Source of the DNA: Vibrio echinoideorum
GTDB taxonomy: Bacteria; Pseudomonadota; Gammaproteobacteria; Enterobacterales; Vibrionaceae
Direction: 5' to 3'
Length of the DNA stretch: 64,000 nt
Assembly (NCBI RefSeq): GCF_024347455.1
Contig: NZ_AP025483.1
Span: 3,224,001-3,288,000, forward strand
Shown: positions 39,480 to 49,263 of the stretch, piece after piece
How the letters are laid out: every line of letters begins with the position of its first letter
Numbering within the stretch: position 1 is the first letter of the stretch
Position numbers and translations under genes: made by a program
The notes under the pieces: generated by a model
The model's input: only the letters and a program-made list of their open reading frames with translations
Told to the model about the DNA's origin: nothing
Database searches by the model: none

Positions 39480-39507
39480 ATTATAAGAGCATTTTTTTGT
39501 GATGCAA
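39480..39507 (-). promoter_or_regulatory. Promoter of the tRNA array
   Basis: On minus, TTGCAT (39502-39507), a 16-nt spacer and a perfect TATAAT (39480-39485) are followed by a GC-rich TCGCAGCCC discriminator, the hallmark of growth-rate and stringent control. It lies about 35 nt upstream of the first tRNA. No other promoter of this quality is seen within the array. Confidence 0.8.
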
Positions 39508-39624
39508 GTCCTTAATGCAAAAATCAGTAAGTTTTTACTCAACTGCTGAAAAAGCACACAAATTTGCAAAAAAAACAACTCTTATGTCCCTGAAAAGTTA
39601 GACAAACGTGATCATTTGATCAGA

Positions 39625-40170
39625 TTAAATGTTAATAATCGTTTTTCGGTAGTACTGCAGCTCAGCGATCGACTCTCGAATATCATCCAATGCAAGATGA
39701 CTTCCCGACTTTGAAAAACCATCTAGGATTTCAGGTTTCCAACGGCGAGTAAGCTCTTTCAGAGTACTAACATCAACATAACGGTAATGGAAATACTCTT
39801 CCAATTCTGGCATGTGTTTGTATAAGAAACGACGGTCTTGGCCAATGCTGTTGCCGCAAATAGGCGATTTACCTTTTGGTACCCACTTCTCAAGAAACTC
39901 AATCGTTTGTTGAATTGCGTCCTGCTCTGAAACAGTGCTTTCTTGAATTCGCTTCACTAAACCGCTGCCAGTATGAGTTGTCGTGCACCACTCATCCATC
40001 TTGTCCAGTTCACTCTGAGGCTGGTGAATGGCCAAAACAGGCCCTTCAGCCAGGATGTTGAGCTCACTATCTGTAACGATAGAAGCAATTTCAATAATTT
40101 TATGAGTTTCAGGATCAAGTCCGGTCATCTCTAGATCAACCCAAATAAGGTTCTGATCGCTAAAGGACAT
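39625..40170 (-). CDS. orn: Oligoribonuclease
   Basis: The 181-residue DEDDh 3'-5' exonuclease degrades di- to pentanucleotides, including pGpG from c-di-GMP. Exo I is [18 protein letters not shown] (Asp, Glu), Exo II is [20 protein letters not shown], and Exo III includes [11 protein letters not shown] with the catalytic His. It is monocistronic and diverges from rsgA. The function links to the diguanylate cyclase pathway in general but not to this locus specifically. Confidence 0.97.
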   Translation of the reverse strand: MSFSDQNLIWVDLEMTGLDPETHKIIEIASIVTDSELNILAEGPVLAIHQPQSELDKMDEWCTTTHTGSGLVKRIQESTVSEQDAIQQTIEFLEKWVPKGKSPICGNSIGQDRRFLYKHMPELEEYFHYRYVDVSTLKELTRRWKPEILDGFSKSGSHLALDDIRESIAELQYYRKTIINI

Positions 40171-40319
40171 AAGGCGTCGCCTATTTGTTTATGTATAAAA
40201 GAGGTACTATACCCAAATAACTATACTCAAACTAGCTTTAGGGCCATCGAAATCAGTGGTACCAACAACATCCCGTTTGAGTCCTCAATCATCAAGTTAG
40301 ATGTGTTAAGTGAAAAATT

Positions 40320-41375
40320 GTGGCTAAAAAAAAGAAGTTAACCAAAGGTCAGGTACGTCGCGTACGTAGCAACCAGAACAAGCGACTCAAGAAAGAAGAT
40401 TCTATCCAGTGGGATGAGAACATGCTTGGCGGAACAAAGAGTGGGCTCGTTATTACACGCTTTGGCCAACATGTCGATATCGAAGATCTTGAAACCAACG
40501 AAGTTCACCGTTGTAACTTACGCCGTAGTATCGAAACGTTAGTTTCCGGAGACAAAGTCATTTGGCGCGCAGGACTTGAATCAATGGCTGGCATTTCTGG
40601 TGTTGTAGAAGCTGTTGAACCTAGAACGTCAATGCTAACTCGCCCTGATTACTACGACGGCCTAAAACCGGTTGCTGCTAACGTTGACCAAATGGTTATC
40701 GTATCTGCTGTACTGCCGGAGCTATCACTTAATATCATCGACCGCTACTTAATTGCCTCTGAAACCGTCAACATCGCACCACTTGTGGTTCTCAATAAAG
40801 TCGACCTACTCACTGAACAGCAAATTGCGGAATACCGCGAAACGCTGAAAATATACGAGAAAATCGGCTATAAAGTGATGTTCGTGAGTAAAGAGTCTGG
40901 CTACGGCATCAAAGAGTTGGAAGCCGAACTGAAAGATCGTATCAACATTTTCGTTGGTCAATCTGGCGTGGGTAAATCCAGCGTAGTGAATGCACTAATG
41001 CCAACATTAGACATTGAAGAAGGCGCCGTTTCTGAAAACTCAGGACTGGGTCAACACACGACGACTGCGGCGCGTTTGTATCACTTCCCTTCTGGTGGTG
41101 ATCTTATCGATTCCCCAGGGGTACGTGAATTCGGCCTATGGCATTTAGAACCCGATGAAGTCACTGATGCTTTCATTGAATTCAAGCCATACCTAGGTGG
41201 TTGTAAATTCCGTGACTGTAAACACAATGACGACCCAGGATGCCTTCTGCGTGAAGCCGTTGAAGACGGTAGAATTAGCCGCTTACGTTTTGCTAGCTAC
41301 CATCGCATTATTGAAACAATGGCTGACAACAAAGATAACCGTCAGTACTCACGAAGCAAGAAAGCCGATCTCTAA
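40320..41375 (+). CDS. rsgA: Ribosome small-subunit GTPase RsgA
   Basis: The start is GTG 40320, giving [18 protein letters not shown]. The 351-residue circularly permuted GTPase helps late 30S maturation. An OB-fold domain is followed by G motifs in permuted order: NKVDLL (G4), GQSGVGKSS (G1), then DSPGV (G3). The C-terminal zinc knuckle is [16 protein letters not shown]. The Lys-rich N-terminus binds rRNA. It lies 125 nt before psd, the E. coli arrangement. Confidence 0.96.
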   Translation: MAKKKKLTKGQVRRVRSNQNKRLKKEDSIQWDENMLGGTKSGLVITRFGQHVDIEDLETNEVHRCNLRRSIETLVSGDKVIWRAGLESMAGISGVVEAVEPRTSMLTRPDYYDGLKPVAANVDQMVIVSAVLPELSLNIIDRYLIASETVNIAPLVVLNKVDLLTEQQIAEYRETLKIYEKIGYKVMFVSKESGYGIKELEAELKDRINIFVGQSGVGKSSVVNALMPTLDIEEGAVSENSGLGQHTTTAARLYHFPSGGDLIDSPGVREFGLWHLEPDEVTDAFIEFKPYLGGCKFRDCKHNDDPGCLLREAVEDGRISRLRFASYHRIIETMADNKDNRQYSRSKKADL

Positions 41376-41500
41376 TCGCGTTTTTGTGAACAAATGTGTG
41401 CATTTACTGACAATTGGCGCGAATTTAAGTAACATCTCGCGCCCTAAACCGTCATCGACAGATTTAATTGAAAAACAATTAGCATTGGAAAATTAATACA

Positions 41501-42412
41501 ATGGATAAGATTAAAGTTGGATTGCAGTACTGGATCCCACAGCATGGGCTGACTCGTTTAGTTGGTAAACTGGCATCTGCTAAAGCGGGCGGCTTAACGA
41601 CAGCGATCATCAACTGGTTCATCAAGCAATACAAAGTGAACATGGATGAAGCTCTGCATAGCGATCCAAAACACTTTAAAACATTCAATGAATTCTTCGT
41701 ACGTGAATTGAAAGAAGGCATGCGCCCTGTAGCTGATGGTGAATCTGTGATTGTTCACCCTGCAGATGCACGCGTAAGTCAGTTTGGCCCAATTACTGAC
41801 GGTCAACTGATTCAAGCTAAAAACCATAACTACTCAGCGCGTGAGCTATTGGGTGGTGATGCTGCTCTAGCGGATGAATTTAAAGACGGCGAATTCGCAA
41901 CGCTTTACTTGTCGCCAAGTGATTACCATCGCGTGCACATGCCATGTGACGGCACACTGCGTCAGATGATCTACGTTCCGGGTGACCTTTTCTCAGTTAA
42001 CCCGTTAACGGCAGAGAACGTTCCAAACCTATTTGCACGTAACGAGCGTGTGGTTTGTATCTTTGATACTGAGTTTGGCCCAATGGCACAAGTGCTGGTT
42101 GGCGCAACTATCGTTGGCAGCATCGAGCAAGTATGGGCTGGCACCATCACACCACCTCGTGGCAACTCGGTTTACAAATGGGATTACCCTGCACAAGGTG
42201 ATACAGCCGTCGTCTTGAAGAAAGGCGAAGAGATGGGTCGCTTTAAGCTTGGTTCAACGGTTATCAACCTGTTTGCTAAAGATGCAATCAAGTTTGACGA
42301 AACGATGCAAAATGGTGAGAAAACCGTTCTTGGTACACCTTTCGCGCACATTGTGGGTAAAGAAGCTGAGACTGAAGCTGTTGATTCAGCAGAGAACACT
42401 GACCAAGCTTAA
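41501..42412 (+). CDS. psd: Phosphatidylserine decarboxylase proenzyme
   Basis: The enzyme makes phosphatidylethanolamine at the inner membrane. The 303-residue protein has the self-cleavage motif LGST at about 250-253; cutting between Gly and Ser generates the pyruvoyl group. Earlier conserved blocks are [24 protein letters not shown] and NERVV. The extra acidic tail after the beta/alpha core ([16 protein letters not shown]) is common in Vibrio. Confidence 0.96.
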   Translation: MDKIKVGLQYWIPQHGLTRLVGKLASAKAGGLTTAIINWFIKQYKVNMDEALHSDPKHFKTFNEFFVRELKEGMRPVADGESVIVHPADARVSQFGPITDGQLIQAKNHNYSARELLGGDAALADEFKDGEFATLYLSPSDYHRVHMPCDGTLRQMIYVPGDLFSVNPLTAENVPNLFARNERVVCIFDTEFGPMAQVLVGATIVGSIEQVWAGTITPPRGNSVYKWDYPAQGDTAVVLKKGEEMGRFKLGSTVINLFAKDAIKFDETMQNGEKTVLGTPFAHIVGKEAETEAVDSAENTDQA

Positions 42413-42470
42413 CGATCTGAGTTAACTTGTCGATATTACTTGTCAATTCAAGTTCACTCATAGACATATT

Positions 42471-42522
42471 AAAGGCGCGTTACTTTTTCTATTTCTATAT
42501 CAGAGAAGAACGCGCCTTTTTC
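42471..42522 (+). terminator. Terminator of rsgA-psd
   Basis: AAAGGCGCGTT at 42471-42481 pairs with AACGCGCCTTT at 42509-42519 around a 27-nt loop, followed by TTT. The rest of the 320-nt gap to 42733 is AT-rich and must contain the transporter promoter; nothing else is identified. Confidence 0.75.
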
Positions 42523-42732
42523 TTATCTATTTCGAGATATTTCCCTTTAAGATTTCAACCAATCTAACTACCGACAACCTTGCTCCCAACGAGCAGTACG
42601 TCGAATTACCAAGAAGAAATATTGACCAGAAACAAAACAGTTGCTGAAATCTCAAACAACTTTTCGATTTTACAACTCGCCTCCAAGTACCAAACATCCA
42701 GATAACTTACTCTATTTCAAGATATTTTATTC

Positions 42733-44163
42733 ATGGGGTCTTTGTACATGCCTAAACTCAATGTTGGCGTTCTGGTCAAGCTGTTGATTTGTTTTGCGAT
42801 TCCCTTGGGCGTGTTATTCATGCCGATAGATTCAATCCCAATCGATGATCTCACGCTGATTCAACACCGCTTGTTGGCAATATTCTTGTTGGCCGCTCTA
42901 CTGTGGGTGCTTGAACCCGTTCCGGTATTCGCCACTTCCATTTTGATCATTGCGCTTGAACTGGTGATGATTTCCGACAAAGGTCTACACCTATTTAGAA
43001 ACCCACCAGCAGGACACGATCTCGGTGATTTAATCAAATATACCGACATATTCGGTGCATTTTCGTCACCAATCATCATCCTCTTCATGGGTGGTTTCGC
43101 TCTCGCGATATCGGCATCTAAGTACGAACTCGACAACAACTTAGCACGAGTGCTGCTTAAGCCATTCGGCACCGAACCGCGCTTCATTATGCTCGGCTTA
43201 ATGCTGATCACCGCCGTGTTCTCAATGTTCATGTCAAATACCGCAACAACGGTAATGATGCTCGCGCTGCTAGGCCCAATCGTGGCGTCAGCACCAAAAG
43301 GCGACATGGGGATTAAAGCGCTCGTGTTGTGTATTCCAATTGCGGCCAACACCGGTGGTATCGCGACACCAATCGGCACACCGCCCAATGCCATCGCACT
43401 GCAATACCTGACGGGTGAGAACAGTATCGATTTCCTTAGCTGGATGATGATGGGTTTACCCTTTGTGATCATCCAACTCACCATCGCTTGGTTCCTTCTT
43501 CAGAAATTTTTTCCTTCCAAGCAAAAAAACATGGTGCTCAAGCTCGATGGGCAATTTAGAAAAAGCTGGCGTGCGATCGTTGTGTACGTCACTTTTGCCG
43601 CGACTATCTTGCTATGGATGACCACCAAACTGCATGGCATGAACACTTATGTGGTCTCTATCATTCCACTGGCTGTCTTTACCCTAACGGGCATCATGGG
43701 CAAAGAAGAACTTAAGCTAATTAACTGGGATGTATTGTGGTTGGTGGCCGGTGGTATCGCGATTGGCATTGGGCTTGATAAAACGGGTTTAGCTGCAGCA
43801 CTGGCACACGCGATTGACTATGAATCGCTCTCCCCGACGTCCGTGGTGCTTACTTTGTCGATCATATGCTGGCTGATGGCTAACTTTATGTCGAATACTG
43901 CCACCGCTAACTTATTGATGCCAATTGCCGCGGCTATTGGTGCTTCGATGGAAAGTTTAATCGCTATTGGCGGCTTGCAAGGCTTGTTAGTTGTCGTCGC
44001 CTTCTCGGCTTCATTGGGTATGATCCTTCCGGTTTCCACACCACCGAACTCGCTGGCTTACTCGACAGGGCTCATTGAGAGTAAAGACATGGCTAAGATG
44101 GGGCTCATCTTAGGTATTGTCGGCTTATTAATGGTCTACCTCGCACTGTTTATTATCACCTAG
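42733..44163 (+). CDS. DASS-family sodium-dependent anion/dicarboxylate symporter
   Basis: The 476-residue membrane protein has about 11 TM helices and the two inverted SNT motifs of the family (FMSNTATTVMM and FMSNTATANLLM). These form the Na+ and carboxylate site, as in the V. cholerae INDY homologue. A GTPPNAIAL loop follows the first and a STPPNSLAYSTG loop the second. Substrates of relatives are succinate, fumarate, malate or sulfate; which one applies here is not shown. The first ATG gives MGSLYMPKLN; the second (42748) is nearer the hydrophobic core. Confidence 0.88.
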   Translation: MGSLYMPKLNVGVLVKLLICFAIPLGVLFMPIDSIPIDDLTLIQHRLLAIFLLAALLWVLEPVPVFATSILIIALELVMISDKGLHLFRNPPAGHDLGDLIKYTDIFGAFSSPIIILFMGGFALAISASKYELDNNLARVLLKPFGTEPRFIMLGLMLITAVFSMFMSNTATTVMMLALLGPIVASAPKGDMGIKALVLCIPIAANTGGIATPIGTPPNAIALQYLTGENSIDFLSWMMMGLPFVIIQLTIAWFLLQKFFPSKQKNMVLKLDGQFRKSWRAIVVYVTFAATILLWMTTKLHGMNTYVVSIIPLAVFTLTGIMGKEELKLINWDVLWLVAGGIAIGIGLDKTGLAAALAHAIDYESLSPTSVVLTLSIICWLMANFMSNTATANLLMPIAAAIGASMESLIAIGGLQGLLVVVAFSASLGMILPVSTPPNSLAYSTGLIESKDMAKMGLILGIVGLLMVYLALFIIT

Positions 44164-44186
44164 CACGTCAATTCCTCGTTACAACT

Positions 44187-44220
44187 CTCCAGATAGCAAT
44201 CATAATTTCGCTAACTGGAG
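44187..44220 (+). terminator. Hairpin downstream of the transporter gene
   Basis: CTCCAG-TAGC pairs with GCTA-CTGGAG, each with a one-base mismatch. The tail GGTTTAT is a poor T-run, so termination is tentative. The stretch 44221-44426 is AT-rich without features. Confidence 0.4.
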
Positions 44221-44426
44221 GGTTTATCAAGCTGTAAGCGACAAGATAAAATCGATAATAATTAACACCTTAGTAACAGCCTATTGTGATTCCACTTCAC
44301 TGTTTAGTAAAAACAATCATATATATATTTAAATTATGATTTTAGACACGTTTCGCATTTTAAATATGACGACACTAGACACCTATCAGAGACACATCAG
44401 TTCACCATCAAGTACGTCACTGTCAT

Positions 44427-44695
44427 TAGGGCGTATTGACCTTTCGATCTGATTTTTGCAGTGAATTGCTGGGTATTTCGACAAGGCAGAGGTTTTGATG
44501 TGTAGTTAGCCTACAAGAGAAGCCGATGACGTAGCAGAAATGACCAGCAAACGCTGCCCGAAGGGTTCGGCTAAAAGCGCTTTACTCTTTGTTGAGGGGG
44601 ATTTGCTTAAAATGACTAGGCTACTTCCCCCCTCGCCGCGATTAAAACGCTTTTATCTCGAAAAAAATTGAACCACGAAAGGTCAACACGCCCTA
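44427..44695. mobile_element. MITE-like non-autonomous element with TA duplication
   Basis: The left end GGGCGTATTGACCTTTCG (44429-44446) matches the reverse complement of the right end at 44676-44693 in 17 of 18 positions. Both ends are bounded by TA, the usual target duplication of Tc1/IS630-like transposases. The 265-bp interior has no protein-coding frame, but it contains several hairpin-forming stretches (for example CTGCCCGAAGGGTTCGG) and the polypurine block GAGGGGGAT with its pyrimidine counterpart. Its right end is 30 nt from the start codon of the next gene. I infer it was moved in trans by a related transposase. Confidence 0.72.
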
Positions 44696-44724
44696 GGTTT
44701 TTGTCTAATAGAGAGGAATAGACC

Positions 44725-46605
44725 TTGAGACATACCATTAAGTTTAAAATTCAGATCGCCATTGCGGTCATTATTGCCGTCGTAAGTGGCGCTCAAGCTT
44801 GGATATCGGTTACTCAACTCAATCAAGAGACTGAAGTAGCGATCAACCAAGAAATGAAAAATGTTAGCGTTGGCACGACGAATTACATTGCCGATTGGCT
44901 CTCAATCCGCAGCGATATGATGCTTGCTAATGAATCTACGATTTCAAATAATAGTAACTCTGACCGCGAGTTATTGATCACCAAGCAAGCCGGACAATTC
45001 CTGTCTGTATATGCAGGGTTCAGCGATGGCACTATCGCTTATGGCGACAAAGGTGAAGATTGGCCAGCAGGCTACGACCCGCGCACTCGCCCTTGGTATA
45101 AAGATGCCAACGCGACATCAGACCTCATCATTACCGAACCTTATCAAGACTTTGACGGCAGCATCGTCATCAGTTTTGCTAAAGCATTCAACGGTGAAAA
45201 ACAGGGCGTTCTCGCGGCGGACTTAACCGTAACCAGCATTATAGATACCGTACTCAATGTAAAACTCGAGAACGATGGTTTTGCGTTTTTAGTGGATGGT
45301 AACAACAACATCGTTGCCTACAGTGATGAAGCCTTGAGTCAAAAACCACTGACCAGTTTGAACCCAGAGCTAACAACCAACAAGGTGTCACAGCTGCTCC
45401 AAGACCAAATGATCACCACTCTCACTTGGCCTGGTCAAGGCGATAAGCTGGTCTACATTGCCAATGTACCGAACACCGATTGGTCGTTAGGTATTGTTAT
45501 CGATAAGGAAATGGCGTTTTCTGCAGTCTCCGATGCCATTCAATTCATCGCTCTGACTTCTTTGATTTTGTACATCGTCATTTCAATTGCGAGCACAATG
45601 GTCATCAACCGTCTACTTTCCCCATTACAAACATTGTCTGAAGCGTTAACTCAACTCGCTCAAGGCAGAGGCGACCTCACCCAACGCATTGATATCACAC
45701 GTATGGATGAGATTGGAAAACTTGCCGAGCTTGTGAACCAGTTCTTAAGCCAGATGCAAAGCATGCTGAAAGGCGTAATAGAGCACAGCCATGATCTCAA
45801 CAACCATGCAGAGAAAGCCAATCAACTGGCGACCCAATCTTCGATTAGCGTTGAGAATCAACAAAACGATATCAACCAAATTGCGACCGCGATTCATGAG
45901 ATGTCGGCCACCGCAGCCGAAGTGGCTAGCCATGCCGAATTAACCGCATCCGCTTCTCAGGCATCCGCTACCGCTTGTAACGAAGGCCAAGAAGTTATCC
46001 AACAAAACCGAGATGCGATTACTGGCCTCGCAACTCAAGTTGAAGACGCCGCCAATGTTATTCGTGAATTAGAGAGTAACGCGCAAAGCATCAACCAGAT
46101 CCTATCCACCATTCAAGGCATTGCCGAACAGACCAACCTGTTGGCATTGAATGCGGCGATTGAAGCCGCTCGAGCGGGTGAACAAGGTCGTGGGTTTGCC
46201 GTTGTGGCTGATGAGGTCCGAGTGCTAAGTCAGAGAACTCATGGCTCAACGGAAGAAATCCGCGTGATGATTGATACGCTACAGAAGAATACCGAACATG
46301 CCGTTCAAAGCATGACCACCAGCACTCAACTGGCCGAAAACAGTGTTGGCTTCGCCGAGCAAGCCCATGGCAGCCTCACTAAAATCACGCTAGCGATCAC
46401 TGAAATCAACGACATGGCGCTGCAAATCGCGAGTGCCGCAGAAGAACAGCGCGCCGTAAGCGAAGACATCAGCCGCAATACGCAAGGGATCAAAGATGCC
46501 TCTGACGATCTAGCACAACAAGCGGAAAGCAGTCGCAATAGCTCAAATGAAATGAGCAGCGCTGCAGAGTCAATGCGCCAAGACGTAGAGCGCTTTAAGG
46601 TATAG
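44725..46605 (+). CDS. Methyl-accepting chemotaxis protein with dCache sensor
   Basis: The start is TTG 44725, with GAGAGGA upstream, giving MRHTIKFKIQIAIAV. The 626-residue protein has TM1 at about 9-29 and a periplasmic dCache domain (about 35-270) with DPRTRPWYKDA, the ligand-binding signature. TM2 at about 272-295, HAMP (296-350) and the signalling helices follow. The conserved hairpin is NAAIEAARAGEQGRGFAVVA. Transmembrane sensing of amino-acid-like ligands is typical of this fold; the ligand is unknown. There is no C-terminal CheR-binding pentapeptide. A MITE ends 30 nt before the start. Confidence 0.92.
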   Translation: MRHTIKFKIQIAIAVIIAVVSGAQAWISVTQLNQETEVAINQEMKNVSVGTTNYIADWLSIRSDMMLANESTISNNSNSDRELLITKQAGQFLSVYAGFSDGTIAYGDKGEDWPAGYDPRTRPWYKDANATSDLIITEPYQDFDGSIVISFAKAFNGEKQGVLAADLTVTSIIDTVLNVKLENDGFAFLVDGNNNIVAYSDEALSQKPLTSLNPELTTNKVSQLLQDQMITTLTWPGQGDKLVYIANVPNTDWSLGIVIDKEMAFSAVSDAIQFIALTSLILYIVISIASTMVINRLLSPLQTLSEALTQLAQGRGDLTQRIDITRMDEIGKLAELVNQFLSQMQSMLKGVIEHSHDLNNHAEKANQLATQSSISVENQQNDINQIATAIHEMSATAAEVASHAELTASASQASATACNEGQEVIQQNRDAITGLATQVEDAANVIRELESNAQSINQILSTIQGIAEQTNLLALNAAIEAARAGEQGRGFAVVADEVRVLSQRTHGSTEEIRVMIDTLQKNTEHAVQSMTTSTQLAENSVGFAEQAHGSLTKITLAITEINDMALQIASAAEEQRAVSEDISRNTQGIKDASDDLAQQAESSRNSSNEMSSAAESMRQDVERFKV

Positions 46606-46767
46606 CGCCGCCTCAAGCAAAGTAAGTTGAGCCACACCAGCAAGCGACAGCTGACATAAACTAATCACTGAAACAAAGTCGTTCTTTCATAAGAATCACT
46701 TTGTTCTCAGTTCGGTTTGATGCATATTGATGAGCTAATTTATCCCAGACACAAGGATGTTATTCAG

Positions 46768-47655
46768 ATGGGATTCGAATGGTTAGCTCTAGCTGCCGCT
46801 TTTCTTTGGGCGATTGCGAGCCTAATGTCAGTAAAGCCTGCTCAACACTTAGGTTCTTTCGCCTATAGCCGCTGGCGAATGGGTTGTACCGCGATCATCT
46901 TATCAAGCATGGCTTGGTTTACTGGCGGTTGGTCAAGTGTGGAAGCTGACTTAGTCACGCCGATGATGCTGTCGGGTCTAATTGGCATTTTCATTGGTGA
47001 TACGGCCCTATTTGCCTGTTTGAACCGCATGGGTCCACGCCAAGCGGGTTTGCTGTTCTCTTGTCACGCCGTGTTCTCGGCCATTCTCGGTTACTTCCTG
47101 TTTAGCGAAAGCATGACTTCGGTGGAGCTTATTGGCTCGGCGTTGGTGTTTAGTGGTGTATTAACCGCGATATTCTTTGGTCGTCGTGGACAAGCGAACA
47201 ACCAACTCGAAACCATTAAGGGCACGGTGTGGATTGGTGTTGCGTTGGGAATCACCGCCGCGATCTGCCAAGCATTGGGCGGCATTATTGCCAAACCCGT
47301 GATGCAAACTAGCATTGACCCAATAGCCGCCTCTGCCATTCGAATGATCACCGCCTTTGTTGCTCACTCACTTTTTCGTTTAACGGGCGCCAAACTTTCG
47401 CGCGCGATCAATCCAATGAATAAACAGATATTCGCAATTACCGCGGTTAACGGGTTTTTGGCAATGGCTGTAGGAATGACGCTGATCTTGTATGCGCTGC
47501 AGGAAGGCAATGTCGGCATGGTCGCTCTGTTATCTTCGACCACGCCCATCATGTTGTTACCGATACTCTGGTTGTACACCAAGCAGAGACCAAATGCCTA
47601 CGCTTGGTTCGGCGCCATTGTTGCCGTAGTGGGTACCGGTATCTTGGTCAGCTAG
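46768..47655 (+). CDS. EamA-family (DMT) transporter
   Basis: The start ATG 46768 (MGFEWLALAAAFLWAIASLM) begins directly in TM1; the upstream frame lacks membrane character. The 295-residue protein has two five-TM EamA halves, each starting with an FLWAI/ALGGI-type helix. The second half starts at about residue 150 with the GTVWIGVALGITAAICQALGG block. Relatives export metabolites or amino acids; no substrate can be assigned. The C-terminal GTGILVS and stop are copied in tandem downstream. Confidence 0.85.
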   Translation: MGFEWLALAAAFLWAIASLMSVKPAQHLGSFAYSRWRMGCTAIILSSMAWFTGGWSSVEADLVTPMMLSGLIGIFIGDTALFACLNRMGPRQAGLLFSCHAVFSAILGYFLFSESMTSVELIGSALVFSGVLTAIFFGRRGQANNQLETIKGTVWIGVALGITAAICQALGGIIAKPVMQTSIDPIAASAIRMITAFVAHSLFRLTGAKLSRAINPMNKQIFAITAVNGFLAMAVGMTLILYALQEGNVGMVALLSSTTPIMLLPILWLYTKQRPNAYAWFGAIVAVVGTGILVS

Positions 47656-47707
47656 TGGCACTGGTATTCTGGTCAACTAGTGGGTACAGGTATTTTGGTC
47701 AGATAGT
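47631..47707. repeat. Three 25-26-nt tandem repeats across the end of the EamA gene
   Basis: Copies at 47631-47656, 47657-47681 and 47682-47707 share the pattern GG-AC-GGTAT-T-GGTCA-TAGT. The first copy includes the last codons and the TAG stop. Confidence 0.88.
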
Positions 47708-47807
47708 TAAGCTGATTAGAAGCGGATTGAAAGCTGAGAGTAAATGGTTAACCGTTAATAGCTAAGGACTACTAACTCTCAGTAAAAACAAAAGCAAAAG
47801 CAAAAAA

Positions 47808-48779
47808 CTAAGAACGCGGGAACGGGAAAGCCGTCACGTCATCGATATGGTCGTAGCCCAAAGCCAGCATGATCAGCCTGTCGATGCCTAATGCAACACC
47901 GGCACAGTCTGGTAAGCCTGCTTTTAACGCCTCAATTAAGTGATGGTCAATCGGTTGAGGCGATAAGCCCATCTCAATACGTTTGGCATTATCACTTTCA
48001 AAGCGCTGAAGTTGTTCTTGTGGTTTATCGAGTTCATGGAAGCCGTTGGCCAACTCGATTCCTTTGAAATACACCTCAAAGCGATCCGCTACCCTAGCAT
48101 CATTAGGGTTGATCTTAGCTAACGCTGCTTGCGATGCTGGGAAATCATAAACAAAGGCAGGAACGTCTTGGCCTATTTTCGCTTCAACGCCAATACTGAA
48201 AAGAAGCTGCAATAGCGTATCGCGGTCTTGTTCTGGATCTGCAATATCACTGAGTCCAAGTGGTGCAGCCGCTTGCTTCAACGTATCCATCGAATCTTCC
48301 AACGGACAAACACCCAACACATCAATAAAGGCTTGTTGATACGTCATTCTTTCTGCAGTGCCTGACTTCAGTATCTGTTGCAACAACACGTCCATTTCGT
48401 CCATCAAGTCATGATGATCAAAACCAACGCGATACCACTCCAACATAGTGAACTCAGGGTTGTGATAACGGCCATTTTCTTCGTTACGGAAAGACTTACA
48501 AATTTGGTAGATACAGCCACTGCCCGCCGCTAACAGTCGTTTCATATGAAACTCTGGGCTCGTCATAAAGAACAGTGGCTGGCCGTGCGCATAACCCGGC
48601 CCTACGAATTCAGTTTTGAACGTATGCAAATGCACATCCGTCACCGTGGCGTGACTCATCGCTGGCGTATCCACTTCCATCACGTTTCGTTCTGTAAAGA
48701 ACTGGCGAATTTGATTAAGGATATCAGCACGTTGCTTTAACTGCTTAATGGTTGCGGCAGGCTGCCATGTGGAGTGCAT
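47808..48779 (-). CDS. epmA: EF-P--(R)-beta-lysine ligase EpmA
   Basis: The start ATG 48779 gives [14 protein letters not shown] (323 aa); the 18-nt extension to 48797 is less likely. The class II lysyl-tRNA-synthetase-like enzyme lacks an anticodon domain. Motif 2 contains KSFRNEE, and motif 3 [11 protein letters not shown] near the C-terminus. It attaches (R)-beta-lysine to EF-P Lys34. It diverges from the frd operon; efp and epmB lie just beyond frdD. Confidence 0.95.
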   Translation of the reverse strand: MHSTWQPAATIKQLKQRADILNQIRQFFTERNVMEVDTPAMSHATVTDVHLHTFKTEFVGPGYAHGQPLFFMTSPEFHMKRLLAAGSGCIYQICKSFRNEENGRYHNPEFTMLEWYRVGFDHHDLMDEMDVLLQQILKSGTAERMTYQQAFIDVLGVCPLEDSMDTLKQAAAPLGLSDIADPEQDRDTLLQLLFSIGVEAKIGQDVPAFVYDFPASQAALAKINPNDARVADRFEVYFKGIELANGFHELDKPQEQLQRFESDNAKRIEMGLSPQPIDHHLIEALKAGLPDCAGVALGIDRLIMLALGYDHIDDVTAFPFPRS

Positions 48780-49263
48780 TGTTAGGTTCCATATCACTGA
48801 GTTCTAGGTGACGAAAATTACCACCTTTCATCTCTTTTGTAAGCTTCTATCTTTCTCTTAATGAAAGCAGAATGTAGATTTTATGAAGCCAGAAAATTAC
48901 GTTCTACAATACATTTACTAATATTTGACCATAACCCATATTGATAACAAAAATCATACTCAACAAGCCGTTAACACGTGTCTTGTGGGGGAATGGTTAT
49001 CAACAATTCATTGCCGTGATTGCAGTCACATAACCTATAATTTCTATGCCCCCATATGCATTACCGACCTAAAAACCCAAATACATCAACTTTTCAAATA
49101 CCTTCCTCTCGTACACTGAACCTACCACTTAAGGCTTAGGGGTGAGAAACGGTTGCTGCCGTTTATTGCTCTCAATAAGTAAGTACTGCCAATTAGTAAG
49201 TACTACCAATAAGCTTTTTTATAATAACAAGCGGAATACTCCGCATCACACTGGAGAATAACT
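48780..49263. promoter_or_regulatory. epmA / frdA divergent control region
   Basis: A good CRP-type dyad CGTGA-TTGCAG-TCACA lies at 49015-49030. Two direct repeats, AGTAAGTACTRCCAAT (49178-49193 and 49195-49210), are spaced 17 nt apart and precede a TATAAT at 49220-49225, a likely -10 for frdA. A 5-bp hairpin (GCGGA...TCCGC, 49231-49244) sits in the predicted leader. A 64-codon frame at 48925-49119 has no support as a gene. No clear FNR site (TTGAT-N4-ATCAA) was found. Confidence 0.55.

Noticed and set aside
42861..43484. 207-codon minus frame inside the DASS transporter
   Set aside because: Antisense shadow of a clear transporter gene; its Pro/Ser-rich sequence follows from the sense codons.
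48925..49119. 64-codon frame between epmA and frdA
   Set aside because: It overlaps the CRP-like site and has no RBS; probably chance in a promoter region.
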